This document shows, in pieces, positions 48,308-59,743 of a stretch of DNA of 64,000 nt (its first letter is position 1; the number at the start of each line of letters is the position of its first letter). Where the stretch lies: the NCBI RefSeq assembly GCF_000467105.1, contig NZ_BATI01000010.1, forward strand, positions 122,153 through 186,152, given 5' to 3'. A model generated the notes under the pieces. The model worked only from the letters and a program-made list of their open reading frames with translations, was not told the origin of the DNA and made no database searches. Source of the stretch: Aquipseudomonas alcaligenes NBRC 14159 (GTDB taxonomy: Bacteria > Pseudomonadota > Gammaproteobacteria > Pseudomonadales > Pseudomonadaceae). A program made the position numbers and the translations under genes.

Positions 48308-49978
48308 ATGCTGGTGCACCTGTCCGTTCACAACTACGCCATCGTCGAACATCTGGACCTGGAACTGCAGCGCGGCATGTCGGTGATCACCGGCGAAACC
48401 GGCGCCGGCAAGTCGATCATGCTCGACGCCCTCGGCCTGGCCCTGGGCGACCGCGCCGACAGCGGCGTGGTCCGCCCCGGCGCGGACAAGGCGGATATCC
48501 TCGCCAGCTTCGACCTGGAGGACATCGCCGAAGCCCGCGCCTGGCTGGCCGAACGCGACCTGGACAATGACGGCCCGTGCATTCTGCGCCGGGTCATCAC
48601 CAGCGAAGGCCGCTCGCGCGGCTACATCAACGGCGCACCCTGCCCGCTGGGCGATCTCAAGGCCCTCGGCGAACTGCTGATCGACATCCACAGCCAGCAC
48701 GAACACCAGTCGCTGCTCAAACCCGACACCCACCGCCGCCTGCTCGACGAGTACGCCGGCAGCCAGGAACTGGCGCGCCAGGTGCAGCTGGCCGCGCAGC
48801 GCTGGCGCCAGACCCGCCAGGAACTGCAGCGGCTGTCCTCTAGCGGCGACGAGCAACGCGCCCGTCATCAGCTGCTCAGCTACCAGCTGGAAGAGCTGGA
48901 GAACCTGGCCCTGGGCGACAACGAACTGGAACAGCTAGAGCAGGAGCACAAGGCCCTGAGCAATGCCGAGCAACTGCTCAGCGCCTGTCGCCAGGTACTC
49001 GACCTGTGCAGCGAGAGCGATGCCGGCAACGTACTGTCGGCACTGACCGCCAGCCTCAACCGCCTGGGCGGCTTCAGCGACCAGCCGGCACTGGGCGAAG
49101 CCACCAACCTGCTGGCCAGCGCGCAGATCCAGGTCGAGGAAGCGATCGGCGAACTGAACCGCTTCATCGATCACTTCGATGCCGACCCACAGCGCCAGCA
49201 ACTGCTGGAGGAGCGCCTGGATGCCATCTACGGCCTGGCGCGCAAGCACCGGGTGCAGCCCTTCGAGCTGGCCGAACTGCAGCAGCGCCTGCTGCAGGAA
49301 CTGGAAGGCCTGAACGCCGACGACGAGGCGGTCGAGCGCCTCGGCGAGGAACTGGCCGCCTATGAACGTCACTACCGGGAGAAAGCCGATGAACTGAGCG
49401 CCCTGCGCCAGCAGGCTGCCGGTCGCCTGGCCGAGGCGGTGCAGGCGGAGATGCAGACCCTCGGCATGCCGGGCGGGCGTTTCAGCATCGAACTGCAGGC
49501 GGGCAGCAGCGACGAGCCGCAACCGCAGGGGCTGGAACAGGTGGAATTCCTGGTCAGCGCCAACCCCGGCCAGCCGCTGAAATCCCTGGCCAAGGTCGCT
49601 TCCGGCGGCGAGCTGTCACGGATCAGCCTGGCCATCCAGGTGATCACCGCACAGACCTCGCGCGTGCCGACCCTGGTGTTCGACGAAGTCGACGTCGGCA
49701 TCGGCGGCCCCACCGCCGAAGTGGTCGGCCAGCTGCTGCGTCGTCTCGGCGAGCGCGGCCAGGTGCTGACCGTTACCCACCTGCCGCAGGTAGCCGCCCA
49801 GGGTCACCAGCACCTGTTCGTGCACAAGGCGCGCGGCCAGGACAGCACGCAGACGGCAGTCGCCAGCCTGACGCCGGAAGGCCGAGTCGAGGAGATTGCT
49901 CGCATGCTCGGCGGCGTCGACCTGACCGAGGAATCCCTGGCCCATGCGCGCAAGATGGTGACCAAGGCCCAGGCCTGA
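48308..49978 (+). CDS. recN: DNA repair protein RecN
   Basis: RecN is an SMC-like ATPase acting in double-strand break repair. Length 556 residues. The N-terminal Walker A is GETGAGKSIMLDALGLALG; the middle is a long coiled coil (roughly residues 155-370); the C-terminal half holds the ABC signature SGGELSRISLAI and Walker B TLVFDEVDVGIGG. The LexA-boxed promoter upstream fits its place as a strong SOS gene. It ends at a two-way terminator shared with fur. Confidence 0.97.
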   Translation: MLVHLSVHNYAIVEHLDLELQRGMSVITGETGAGKSIMLDALGLALGDRADSGVVRPGADKADILASFDLEDIAEARAWLAERDLDNDGPCILRRVITSEGRSRGYINGAPCPLGDLKALGELLIDIHSQHEHQSLLKPDTHRRLLDEYAGSQELARQVQLAAQRWRQTRQELQRLSSSGDEQRARHQLLSYQLEELENLALGDNELEQLEQEHKALSNAEQLLSACRQVLDLCSESDAGNVLSALTASLNRLGGFSDQPALGEATNLLASAQIQVEEAIGELNRFIDHFDADPQRQQLLEERLDAIYGLARKHRVQPFELAELQQRLLQELEGLNADDEAVERLGEELAAYERHYREKADELSALRQQAAGRLAEAVQAEMQTLGMPGGRFSIELQAGSSDEPQPQGLEQVEFLVSANPGQPLKSLAKVASGGELSRISLAIQVITAQTSRVPTLVFDEVDVGIGGPTAEVVGQLLRRLGERGQVLTVTHLPQVAAQGHQHLFVHKARGQDSTQTAVASLTPEGRVEEIARMLGGVDLTEESLAHARKMVTKAQA

Positions 49979-49991
49979 AAAAGCCAGCAAT

Positions 49992-50021
49992 AAAAAAGGC
50001 GCCCCATCGGGCGCCTTTTTT
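49992..50021. terminator. Bidirectional terminator between recN and fur
   Basis: GGCGCCC (49998-50004) pairs with GGGCGCC (50009-50015), flanked by six A on the left and a T tract on the right, so it works for both converging genes. Confidence 0.92.
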
Positions 50022-50040
50022 ATTCGGCTGAGACCTGCGC

Positions 50041-50451
50041 TTACTTTCTCTTGCGCACGTACAGCACCAGATTGTGGTCGACCAGATCGAAACCGTGCTG
50101 TTTGACGATTTCCTTCTGCAGCTTCTCGATCTCCGGATCGAAGAACTCGATGACCTCGCCGGAATCCACGCAGACCATGTGATCATGGTGACCGCCATCG
50201 GCCAGCTCGAATACGGCATGACCGCCGTCGAAGTTGTGGCGTTCGACCAGGCCGGCGGCCTCGAACTGGGTCAGTACACGGTAGACGGTGGCCAGGCCCA
50301 CGTCTTCACCGGCTTCCATCAGAGCCTTGTACACATCCTCGGCGCTCATGTGGCGCTGTCCGGAGACGGACGAATCGAGCATCTGCAGAATCTTCACACG
50401 CGGCAGGGTGACCTTGAGGCCGGCCTTGCGCAGTTCGCTGTTTTCAACCAT
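50041..50451 (-). CDS. fur: Ferric uptake regulator Fur
   Basis: Fur represses iron-uptake genes with Fe(II). The 136 residues begin MVENSELRKAGLKVTLPR, with the winged helix around SAEDVYKALMEAG and ATVYRVLTQFEAAGLV, then the metal site GGHHDHMVCVDSGEVIEF. Only one cysteine is visible in the region where E. coli Fur has a CxxC zinc site, as in other Pseudomonas Fur proteins. It is divergent from bamE. Confidence 0.97.
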   Translation of the reverse strand: MVENSELRKAGLKVTLPRVKILQMLDSSVSGQRHMSAEDVYKALMEAGEDVGLATVYRVLTQFEAAGLVERHNFDGGHAVFELADGGHHDHMVCVDSGEVIEFFDPEIEKLQKEIVKQHGFDLVDHNLVLYVRKRK

Positions 50452-50475
50452 GGTCTGCTTTCTCGTGGTTGCTGC

Positions 50476-50504
50476 TTCGCAGCTCCCGTTAATGCGGGTA
50501 TGAT
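50476..50504 (+). promoter_or_regulatory. Probable bamE promoter
   Basis: TATGAT (50499-50504) is a good -10, with TTCGCA (50476-50481) 17 bases upstream as a weak -35. The spacer to bamE is about 45 bases. Confidence 0.5.
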
Positions 50505-50548
50505 CGGGGTTTAATTTGCCCAGCCAAGATAGTGGAAGTCACCCACCG

Positions 50549-51064
50549 ATGCAAAACACCAAGCTCTTGCTGCCCAGCCTCACCCTTGTGGGTCTGTTCG
50601 CACTCGCCGGCTGTTCGTTTCCCGGGGTCTACAAGATCGACATCCAGCAGGGCAATGTCGTTACGCAGGACATGATAGACCAGTTGAAGCCTGGAATGAC
50701 CCAACGCCAAGTGCGGTTTATCATGGGTAATCCGCTGATCACCGATACCTTCCACGCCAAGCGCTGGGACTATCTGTACAGCATCCAGCCCGGTGGCCGT
50801 CAGCGCTACCAGGAACGCATCAGCCTGATGTTCGACGGCGAAGACCAGCTCATCGGCCTGGCCGGCGACTTCATGCCGGGCGTCAGCCGCGACCAGGAAA
50901 TCCTCGGCGAGGGCAGCGACACCAGCGTGCAGCAGCCGCAGACCGAAGTTCGGGACGAACCGGCCAAGCCCGGCTCGCTGCTGGAACAGATCCAGGACGA
51001 AGTCGACGCCGCCGAGCCGATCCCGGTGCCGATTCCGGAACCGCTGGACCCGCAGCCGCAGTAA
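50549..51064 (+). CDS. bamE: Outer membrane assembly lipoprotein BamE (OmlA)
   Basis: BamE is a lipoprotein of the BAM complex that inserts outer membrane proteins. The 171 residues carry a lipobox with lipidated Cys22 (FALAGC). The SmpA/OmlA domain shows [17 protein letters not shown] and RWDYLYS. A Pro/Glu-rich C-tail extends beyond the E. coli protein, as in other pseudomonads, where the gene is called omlA beside fur. ATG 50549 is chosen because it starts the signal peptide. Confidence 0.96.
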   Translation: MQNTKLLLPSLTLVGLFALAGCSFPGVYKIDIQQGNVVTQDMIDQLKPGMTQRQVRFIMGNPLITDTFHAKRWDYLYSIQPGGRQRYQERISLMFDGEDQLIGLAGDFMPGVSRDQEILGEGSDTSVQQPQTEVRDEPAKPGSLLEQIQDEVDAAEPIPVPIPEPLDPQPQ

Positions 51065-51075
51065 ACGGCTCGCAG

Positions 51076-51104
51076 AAAAAAGCCCGGTCATGCCGGGCTT
51101 TTTC
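51076..51104. terminator. Bidirectional terminator between bamE and rnfH
   Basis: AGCCCGG (51081-51087) pairs with CCGGGCT (51093-51099), flanked by A and T runs on the two sides. Confidence 0.9.
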
Positions 51105-51117
51105 ATGCCTGCGCAAC

Positions 51118-51423
51118 TCAGTCCGCCTGCCGCGCCGCCTTCGCTCGCGCCGCGCGCGCCTTGCGCACCTCCTTGGGATCGGCGAGCAGCGGGCGGTAGA
51201 TCTCCACCCGGTCGCCGGCTTCGAGCGCGCGCGCCTCCGGCTTGGCCACCAGCTTGCCGAAAATACCCAGCGGCGCGCTGCTCAGATCGAGGCCGGGGAA
51301 ATGCTCGTCCATGGCTGAACGCAGTGCCGCCTCGCGCACCGTAGTGCCTGCCGGCACACGCAGGCACAGCAGCCGCTGCTCGCCGGCCTGAGCATAAACC
51401 ACCTCGACCTCGATCTCAGCCAT
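51118..51423 (-). CDS. rnfH: RnfH-family ubiquitin-like protein
   Basis: A 101-residue protein of the RnfH family (beta-grasp, ubiquitin-like), starting MAEIEVEVVYAQ with the typical LGIFGKLV and GDRVEIYRPLLADPKEVRKAR. The function is not settled; the family is fused to or found beside RatA. Its ATG overlaps the end of the ratA gene by 8 bases, so the two are coupled. Confidence 0.93.
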   Translation of the reverse strand: MAEIEVEVVYAQAGEQRLLCLRVPAGTTVREAALRSAMDEHFPGLDLSSAPLGIFGKLVAKPEARALEAGDRVEIYRPLLADPKEVRKARAARAKAARQAD

Positions 51424-51850
51424 GAAGCTGCTTGGCCCGCTGGCAGAAGGCATCGACCATGGTATTGGCAGCCTGGGTGAACAGCGGCCCCAAGGTCGCC
51501 TTGACCAGCGGCCCGGCGTAATCAAAGGTCAGGTCCAGGCTGATCTTGCAGGCCTTGTCGCCCAACGCCTTGAACTCCCAGAGACCATGCAGCTGGGAAA
51601 ACGGCCCGTCGACCAGGCGCATCTCGATGGACGCACCCGGCGTCAGCACATTGCGCGTGGTGAACTGCTGGCTCATACCGCCCTTAGCCACCGTCAGGGT
51701 GGCGCGCATCTCGCTCTCGCTGGCCTCCAGCACTACCGACGCCGCGCACCAGGGCAGGAACTGCGGATAACTGGCCACGTCGTTGACCAGGTCGTAGAGA
51801 GCCTGCGCCGGGTAAGGCAACAGGGCCGAGCGTTGAATGCGGGTGCTCAT
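51416..51850 (-). CDS. ratA: RatA-type START-domain protein
   Basis: A 144-residue member of the polyketide cyclase/START family related to RatA, a proposed inhibitor of 70S ribosome formation, and to mitochondrial Coq10. It starts MSTRIQRSALLPYPAQALYDLV and has SYPQFLPWCAA. The upstream in-frame part of the frame is not used, since homology begins at 51850. It is divergent from smpB. Confidence 0.93.
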   Translation of the reverse strand: MSTRIQRSALLPYPAQALYDLVNDVASYPQFLPWCAASVVLEASESEMRATLTVAKGGMSQQFTTRNVLTPGASIEMRLVDGPFSQLHGLWEFKALGDKACKISLDLTFDYAGPLVKATLGPLFTQAANTMVDAFCQRAKQLHG

Positions 51851-51963
51851 CAGCCTTGGATTCCTGAACTGCTGCGCCGGCTGCCGGCGCCACGGAGCGC
51901 GCATTGTGCGGAATTCGACCAGCCCCCTCAAGCGCGCCTGTCGCCAGGGACGCGCCGACTCCC

Positions 51964-51969
51964 TATAAT
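51964..51969 (+). promoter_or_regulatory. -10 box of smpB, leaderless or near-leaderless transcript
   Basis: A perfect TATAAT at 51964-51969 lies only nine bases before the smpB ATG, so transcription would begin within about three bases of the start codon. No clear -35 is seen and there is no Shine-Dalgarno. Confidence 0.65.
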
Positions 51970-51978
51970 GCGCGCCCT

Positions 51979-52461
51979 ATGGCCAAACAGAAGAAACATC
52001 CCACCGGGACCATCGCGCTGAACAAAAAGGCGCTGCACGACTATTCCATCGAAAACAAATTCGAGGCCGGCATCGCCCTGTCCGGCTGGGAAGTGAAGAG
52101 CCTGCGCGCAGGCAAGGCCCAGCTGGTCGACAGCTACGTGCTGCTCAAGGACGGCGAGGCCTACCTGTTCGGCGCCCACATCACGCCGCTGAAAACCGCC
52201 AGCACCCACGTGATTGCCGACCCGACCCGCACCCGCAAGCTGCTCCTGCACAAGCGCGAGCTGGGCAAGCTGTTCGGTGCCGTGCAGCAGAAAGGCTACG
52301 CCTGCGTAGCCCTGGCGCTGTACTGGAAGAAGCACCTGATCAAGTGCGAGATTGCCCTGGCCAAGGGCAAGAAGGAATTCGACAAACGCGCCACGGAGAA
52401 GGAACGCGACTCCGATCGCGAGATCTCCCGCGTCATGCGCAACAAGGGCAAGGAAGAATAA
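51979..52461 (+). CDS. smpB: SsrA-binding protein SmpB
   Basis: SmpB binds tmRNA and carries it to stalled ribosomes; the tmRNA gene is 10 kb downstream in this window. The 160 residues contain the OB-fold motifs [21 protein letters not shown] and YLFGAHI, and the basic C-tail [22 protein letters not shown] (in part) that enters the A site. ATG 51979 is the only start consistent with the -10 box at 51964. Confidence 0.97.
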   Translation: MAKQKKHPTGTIALNKKALHDYSIENKFEAGIALSGWEVKSLRAGKAQLVDSYVLLKDGEAYLFGAHITPLKTASTHVIADPTRTRKLLLHKRELGKLFGAVQQKGYACVALALYWKKHLIKCEIALAKGKKEFDKRATEKERDSDREISRVMRNKGKEE

Positions 52462-52462
52462 G

Positions 52463-52487
52463 AAAAGGGCGGTCATCCGCCCTTTTT
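52463..52487 (+). terminator. Terminator after smpB
   Basis: AAAAGGGCGG (52463-52472) pairs with CCGCCCTTTT (52477-52486) and continues into T. It also faces the 3' end of lldR. Confidence 0.9.
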
Positions 52488-52497
52488 CATTGCTGCC

Positions 52498-53265
52498 CTA
52501 CAGTCCCTGGCGCCGCTGCGCCCGCTCCAACCGTTTGACCTCCTGCTGCGCCTCGGCCAGCACCTCCTGCACGTAGTGGATGTGCTGGTGCGACAAGTCG
52601 CGCGCCGCATCCGCGCGCCGCTCGATGATCGCCTCGAACAGCGCCTGATGCTGTTCGCGCAGGCGGTCGCGGGTCTCGCTGCGCTGCAGGTACATGCCAC
52701 CGATGTTGGTCACCACGTTGTGCTTGAGCAGGTCGAACAGCCCGCGGATGGTATGCAGCAGCACGGCGTTGTGGCTGGCCTCGGCAATCGCCAGGTGGAA
52801 ACGCGCATCGGCGGCGCCCTCCTCCGCCCGGCTGGCCTTGCTGTTCGGCGCATAGCAGCGCTGCAGTTCATCGAAGGCGGCGCGCAGGCGCTCGTGATCG
52901 ACAGGCGTGGCGCGCTGCGCCGCATAGAAGGCACAGGAGCCCTCCAGGGTGTGGCGAAACTCCAGCAGGTCGCGCTGCGCATCCGGATTGCTCTCCAGCA
53001 AATGCAGCAATGGGTCGCTGAAGGTCGAACCCAGCTCCGCCGCCACATAGTTGCCGCCGCCCTGGCGGCTGACCAGCAAGCCCTTGGCCACCAGCTTCTG
53101 GATCGCCTCGCGCAGCGACGGCCGTGAAACGCCGAAACGCTCCGCCAATACCCGTTCAGCCGGCAGGCGCCCACCGGCCTTGAGAGCCCCCTCGAGGATC
53201 ATGGTTTCCAGGCGCTCGACGATGTCATCCGATAGACGGCGCTGACGAACCTGCCCCACATCCAT
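52498..53265 (-). CDS. lldR: Lactate-responsive repressor LldR (GntR/FadR family)
   Basis: A 255-residue GntR-family regulator of the FadR subgroup. The N-terminal winged helix includes LPAERVLAERFGVSRPSLREAIQKLVAKG; the C-terminal FCD ligand domain has the metal-binding Asp/His set around DARFHLAIAEASHNAVL. It is divergent from lldP, with a matching operator (AATTGGT-type palindrome) in front of the lactate genes, so it is assigned as LldR. The frame is intact. Confidence 0.93.
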   Translation of the reverse strand: MDVGQVRQRRLSDDIVERLETMILEGALKAGGRLPAERVLAERFGVSRPSLREAIQKLVAKGLLVSRQGGGNYVAAELGSTFSDPLLHLLESNPDAQRDLLEFRHTLEGSCAFYAAQRATPVDHERLRAAFDELQRCYAPNSKASRAEEGAADARFHLAIAEASHNAVLLHTIRGLFDLLKHNVVTNIGGMYLQRSETRDRLREQHQALFEAIIERRADAARDLSHQHIHYVQEVLAEAQQEVKRLERAQRRQGL

Positions 53266-53386
53266 AACCCGCTCCTACTGGTTTGACCACCCGAACGCCT
53301 CTGCGCCGGGGCTTTTCGCCAAGCCTAAAGGCCCGACGCGGGCCCCACAATAGCGGGCACTTCGACCAAAGTCGCAGCCCCTCAAA

Positions 53387-53416
53387 TTGACAGGCAGGGA
53401 ATTCAACTTTTACTCT
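53387..53416 (+). promoter_or_regulatory. Promoter of the lactate operon
   Basis: TTGACA (53387-53392) is a perfect -35; TACTCT (53411-53416) is a -10 with an 18-base spacer. The start would lie near 53423, just upstream of the LldR operator, leaving a leader of about 130 bases. The 288-base lldR-lldP spacer shows no gene. Confidence 0.7.
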
Positions 53417-53432
53417 GGCCTGGCTACTTTGT

Positions 53433-53451
53433 AAATTGGTATTACCAATTT
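53433..53451. promoter_or_regulatory. LldR operator palindrome
   Basis: AAATTGGTATTACCAATTT is a perfect 9-1-9 dyad of the TTGGT-N3-ACCAA form bound by LldR/FadR-type regulators. It lies about 10 bases after the predicted lldP start site, in position to block elongation or initiation. Confidence 0.88.
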
Positions 53452-53522
53452 CTCAGAGCGCACCGAACAATTCCAAGAATGCGCCGAGGTAACCCAGATG
53501 CTTTTCGTCCACTCACTGCCGC

Positions 53523-55247
53523 GTGCGGCAGGCCACTGAACGGAGTACCGAACATGTCCTCCGGACTGCTAGCCTTTCTCGCTTTTTCCCCATCCTGCTG
53601 GCCGCAGTGCTGCTGATCGGCCTGCGCTGGCCGGCCAAGCGCGCCATGCCGCTGGTCTATCTGCTCACCGCCGGCATCGGCCTGACCGTGTGGGACATGA
53701 GCTTCAACCGCATCCTCGCCTCCACCGTCCAGGGCCTGGTGATCACCGGCGGGGTGCTGTGGATCATCTTCGGCGCCATCCTGCTGCTCAACACCCTCAA
53801 GCACTCCGGCGGCATCACCGCGATCCGCGCCGGCTTCGCCACCATCAGCCCGGACCGCCGTATCCAGGCGCTGATCATCGGCTGGCTGTTCGGCTGCTTC
53901 ATCGAGGGCGCTTCCGGCTTCGGTACTCCGGCCGCAATTGCCGCGCCGCTGCTGGTGGCCATTGGTTTCCCGGCATTGGCCGCAGTGATCCTCGGCATGC
54001 TGGTGCAGAGCACGCCGGTGTCCTTCGGCGCGGTCGGCACGCCGATCCTGGTCGGCCTCAACACCGGCCTGGACAGCGCCGGCATCGGTGCGCAACTGAC
54101 TGCCCAGGGTTCCAGCTGGGAGGCCTACCTGCAGCTGATCACCAGCGAAGTGGCGATCATCCATGCCACGGTCGGCACCCTGATGCCGCTGATCATGGTG
54201 CTGATGCTGACCCGTTTCTTCGGCCGTGAGAAAAGCTGGAAGGCCGGCTTCGAAGTGCTGCCCTTCGCGATTTTCGCCGGCCTGGCCTTCACCCTGCCCT
54301 ATGCCGCCACCGGCGTATTCCTCGGCCCGGAGTTCCCTTCCCTGCTGGGCGGCCTGGTCGGCCTGGCCATCGTCTGCAGCGCCGCACGCCTGGGTTTCCT
54401 GGTGCCGAAGAAGACCTGGGATTTCGCCCCGGCCAGCGAATGGCCGAGCGAGTGGCTGGGCAGCATCGAAATGAAGCTCGACAGCCTCACCGTCAAACCC
54501 ATGAGCACCCTGCGCGCCTGGCTGCCCTACGTGCTGGTCGGCGCCCTGCTGGTGGTCAGCCGGGTATTCCCGGAAGTCGGCGCCGCGCTGAAGTCCGTGG
54601 TACTGGTGTTCCCCGACATCCTCGGCGAGACCGGCATCAAGGCCGACTTCATGCCGCTGTACCTGCCCGGCGGCATCCTGGTCGCCGTGGTGCTGGCCAC
54701 CTTCTTCCTGCATGGCATGAAGGTGCGCGAGCTGGGCGCCGCGGTGAAGGAATCGACCGGCGTGCTGCTCGGCGCCGGCTTCGTTCTGCTGTTCACCGTG
54801 CCCATGGTGCGCATCCTGATCAACTCCGGGGTCAACAGCGCGGAACTGGCCAGCATGCCGATCACCATGGCGCGTTACGTGGCCGACAGCGTCGGCGGCA
54901 TCTACCCGTTGCTGGCGCCGAGCGTCGGCGCACTTGGCGCCTTCATCGCCGGCTCCAACACCGTGAGTAACATGATGCTGGCGCAGTTCCAGTTCGGCGT
55001 GGCGCACAACCTGGGCATCTCCACCGCACTGGTGGTTGCCGTGCAGGCCATCGGCGCGGCGGCCGGCAACATGGTCGCCATCCACAATGTGGTGGCCGCC
55101 TCGGCCACGGTCGGCCTGCTCGGACGCGAAGGCACCACGCTGCGCAAGACCGTCTGGCCAACCCTGTACTACGTGCTGTTCACCGGCCTGATCGCCCTGT
55201 TCGCCATCTATGGCCTGGGCATCGGCGACCCGCTGCTGGCGCGCTGA
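53523..55247 (+). CDS. lldP: L-lactate permease LldP, apparent N-terminal frameshift
   Basis: A proton-coupled lactate permease of the LctP family with about 12-14 membrane helices and the motifs [19 protein letters not shown] and [12 protein letters not shown]. The natural start is most likely ATG 53554, with GGAG eight bases upstream, encoding [13 protein letters not shown], which matches the family N-terminus. After that the frame is lost: at the run TTTTTCCCC (53583-53591) one base is missing, and the family sequence resumes ([14 protein letters not shown]) in the frame that is open from a GTG at 53523. Starting at the GTG gives 574 residues with a foreign first 20 and no ribosome binding site. 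It may be a pseudogene, a sequencing error or a slippage site. The rest of the frame is intact. Confidence 0.88.
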   Translation: MRQATERSTEHVLRTASLSRFFPILLAAVLLIGLRWPAKRAMPLVYLLTAGIGLTVWDMSFNRILASTVQGLVITGGVLWIIFGAILLLNTLKHSGGITAIRAGFATISPDRRIQALIIGWLFGCFIEGASGFGTPAAIAAPLLVAIGFPALAAVILGMLVQSTPVSFGAVGTPILVGLNTGLDSAGIGAQLTAQGSSWEAYLQLITSEVAIIHATVGTLMPLIMVLMLTRFFGREKSWKAGFEVLPFAIFAGLAFTLPYAATGVFLGPEFPSLLGGLVGLAIVCSAARLGFLVPKKTWDFAPASEWPSEWLGSIEMKLDSLTVKPMSTLRAWLPYVLVGALLVVSRVFPEVGAALKSVVLVFPDILGETGIKADFMPLYLPGGILVAVVLATFFLHGMKVRELGAAVKESTGVLLGAGFVLLFTVPMVRILINSGVNSAELASMPITMARYVADSVGGIYPLLAPSVGALGAFIAGSNTVSNMMLAQFQFGVAHNLGISTALVVAVQAIGAAAGNMVAIHNVVAASATVGLLGREGTTLRKTVWPTLYYVLFTGLIALFAIYGLGIGDPLLAR

Positions 55248-55261
55248 CCCAGCCCGACAAC

Positions 55262-55281
55262 GCCCCGTCCCAGGACGGGGC
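55262..55281 (+). terminator. Hairpin between lldP and lldD
   Basis: GCCCCGTC (55262-55269) pairs with GACGGGGC (55274-55281); only a broken T tract (CATCGTTCTTT) follows. It may lower downstream expression or protect the lldP 3' end. Confidence 0.55.
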
Positions 55282-55314
55282 ATCGTTCTTTCGAGACTCG
55301 ACGGAAGCCTACCG

Positions 55315-56460
55315 ATGATCATCTCCGCCTCCACCGATTACCGCGAAGCCGCACGACGCAAGCTGCCGCCCTTCCTGTTCCACTACATCGACGGCGGCGC
55401 CTATGCCGAGTACACGCTCAAGCGCAATGTCGAGGACCTGGCCGGCATCGCCCTGCGCCAGCGTGTGCTGAAGAACATGGCGGAGCTGGACCTGTCCACC
55501 GAGCTGTTCGGCGAGAAACTGGCCATGCCGCTGGCCCTGGCTCCGGTCGGTCTGACCGGCATGTACGCCCGCCGCGGCGAGGTGCAGGCGGCCAAGGCGG
55601 CGGCAGACAAGGGCATTCCCTTCACCCTGTCCACCGTCTCGGTGTGCCCGATCGAAGAAGTCGCCCCGGCGATCAGCCGGCCGATGTGGTTCCAGCTCTA
55701 TGTCCTGAAGGACCGCGGCTTCATGCGCAACGCCCTGGAGCGGGCCAAGGCCGCCGGCGTCACCACCCTGGTGTTCACCGTCGACATGCCCACCCCCGGC
55801 GCGCGCTACCGTGACGCCCACTCCGGCATGAGCGGCCCCAACGCCGCCCTGCGCCGGGTGCTGCAGGCCATGACCCACCCGGCCTGGGCCTGGGACGTGG
55901 GCCTCTTGGGCAAGCCGCATGACCTCGGCAACATCTCCACCTACCGTGGCAACCCCACCGGCCTGGCCGACTATATCGGCTGGCTGGGGGCCAATTTCGA
56001 TCCATCGATCTCCTGGAAAGACCTGGAGTGGATCCGCGACTTCTGGGAAGGCCCGATGGTGATCAAGGGCATTCTCGACCCCGAGGATGCCAAGGACGCG
56101 GTGAAATTCGGCGCCGACGGCATCGTCGTATCCAACCATGGCGGCCGCCAGCTCGACGGCGTGCTGTCCAGCGCCCGCGCCCTGCCGGCCATCGCCGACG
56201 CGGTGAAGGGCGAGCTGAAGATTCTCGCCGACTCTGGCATCCGCACCGGCCTCGACGTGGTGCGCATGCTCGCCCTCGGCGCCGATGGCGTGATGCTCGG
56301 CCGCGCCTTCGTCTACGCCCTGGCCGCCGCCGGTGGCGCGGGAGTGAGCAACCTGCTCGACCTGTTCGAGAAAGAGATGCGCGTGGCCATGGTCCTGACC
56401 GGCGCCAAGTCGATCGCCGAGATCAGCCGCGACTCGCTGGTGCGTGAACTGGGCGTTTGA
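55315..56460 (+). CDS. lldD: L-lactate dehydrogenase (FMN, quinone-dependent) LldD
   Basis: LldD oxidises L-lactate to pyruvate and feeds electrons to the respiratory chain. The 381 residues equal the family length. It starts [20 protein letters not shown] and has the FMN-dependent alpha-hydroxy-acid dehydrogenase signature [10 protein letters not shown] with catalytic His275, plus GARYRD and [20 protein letters not shown]. The frame is intact, in contrast with both neighbours lldP and lldE. Confidence 0.97.
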   Translation: MIISASTDYREAARRKLPPFLFHYIDGGAYAEYTLKRNVEDLAGIALRQRVLKNMAELDLSTELFGEKLAMPLALAPVGLTGMYARRGEVQAAKAAADKGIPFTLSTVSVCPIEEVAPAISRPMWFQLYVLKDRGFMRNALERAKAAGVTTLVFTVDMPTPGARYRDAHSGMSGPNAALRRVLQAMTHPAWAWDVGLLGKPHDLGNISTYRGNPTGLADYIGWLGANFDPSISWKDLEWIRDFWEGPMVIKGILDPEDAKDAVKFGADGIVVSNHGGRQLDGVLSSARALPAIADAVKGELKILADSGIRTGLDVVRMLALGADGVMLGRAFVYALAAAGGAGVSNLLDLFEKEMRVAMVLTGAKSIAEISRDSLVRELGV

Positions 56461-56486
56461 CGCCCGCTTTCGTTCCCTCTGCCACC

Positions 56487-56563
56487 GGGAGAGGGCTAGG
56501 GTGAGGGAAAGTCCGAGTCGTCCAAAACGCCCTCACCCCCGGCCCCTCTCCCAGTGGGAGAGG
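56487..56563. repeat. REP-like inverted repeat between lldD and lldE
   Basis: GGGAGAGGGCTAGGGTGAGGG (from 56487) is mirrored imperfectly by CCCTCACCCCCGGCCCCTCT at 56530-56549, and a second small hairpin (CTCTCCCAGTGGGAGAGG, 56546-56563) follows. It is one of the common Pseudomonas intergenic repeats, here inside an operon. Confidence 0.75.
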
Positions 56564-56595
56564 GGAGATAAAACACCGTGATACATGGAGCACGC

Positions 56596-59394
<2,799 letters not shown>

Positions 59395-59427
59395 ACTCAA
59401 GGTGCGTGCCCACCGGCACGTGTTTCG

Positions 59428-59453
59428 GCCCCGCTTTGTGCGGGGCTTTTTTT
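59428..59453 (+). terminator. Terminator after lldE
   Basis: GCCCCGC (59428-59434) pairs with GCGGGGC (59440-59446), followed by seven T. It closes the lactate operon. Confidence 0.92.
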
Positions 59454-59493
59454 GCCTGCCATACTGCTTGCAGCCAACCCAGGGAGAACCGCC

Positions 59494-59739
59494 ATGCGCC
59501 GCACCGCCCTACTGCTTGCCGCTGCCCTGCTCAGCACGCCGGTATTCGCCATGCACTGCCCGCAGGAAATGGCCAAGATCGACGCACTGCTCAAGAGCGA
59601 CCCGCCCGCCGACGCCGAGGTGCTGACCGAGGTGCAGCGCCTGCGCGCCGAAGGCGAGCAGCTGCACAAGAGTGGTAATCACGCTGAATCGGTGAAGGTG
59701 CTGGAAGAGGCCCTGAACCTGCTGCAAGCCAGCGAGTAG
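59494..59739 (+). CDS. Small secreted protein, unknown function
   Basis: An 81-residue protein with a signal peptide (MRRTALLLAAALLSTPVFA) and a 62-residue helical mature part starting MHCPQEMAKIDALLKSDPP, with one cysteine. The second half (RAEGEQLHKSGNHAESVKVLEEALNLL, in part) looks like a single TPR-type helical hairpin. AGGGAGAA precedes the ATG. It converges with the sensor kinase gene with a 4-base gap. I do not recognise a function. Confidence 0.75.
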   Translation: MRRTALLLAAALLSTPVFAMHCPQEMAKIDALLKSDPPADAEVLTEVQRLRAEGEQLHKSGNHAESVKVLEEALNLLQASE

Positions 59740-59743
59740 GGCC

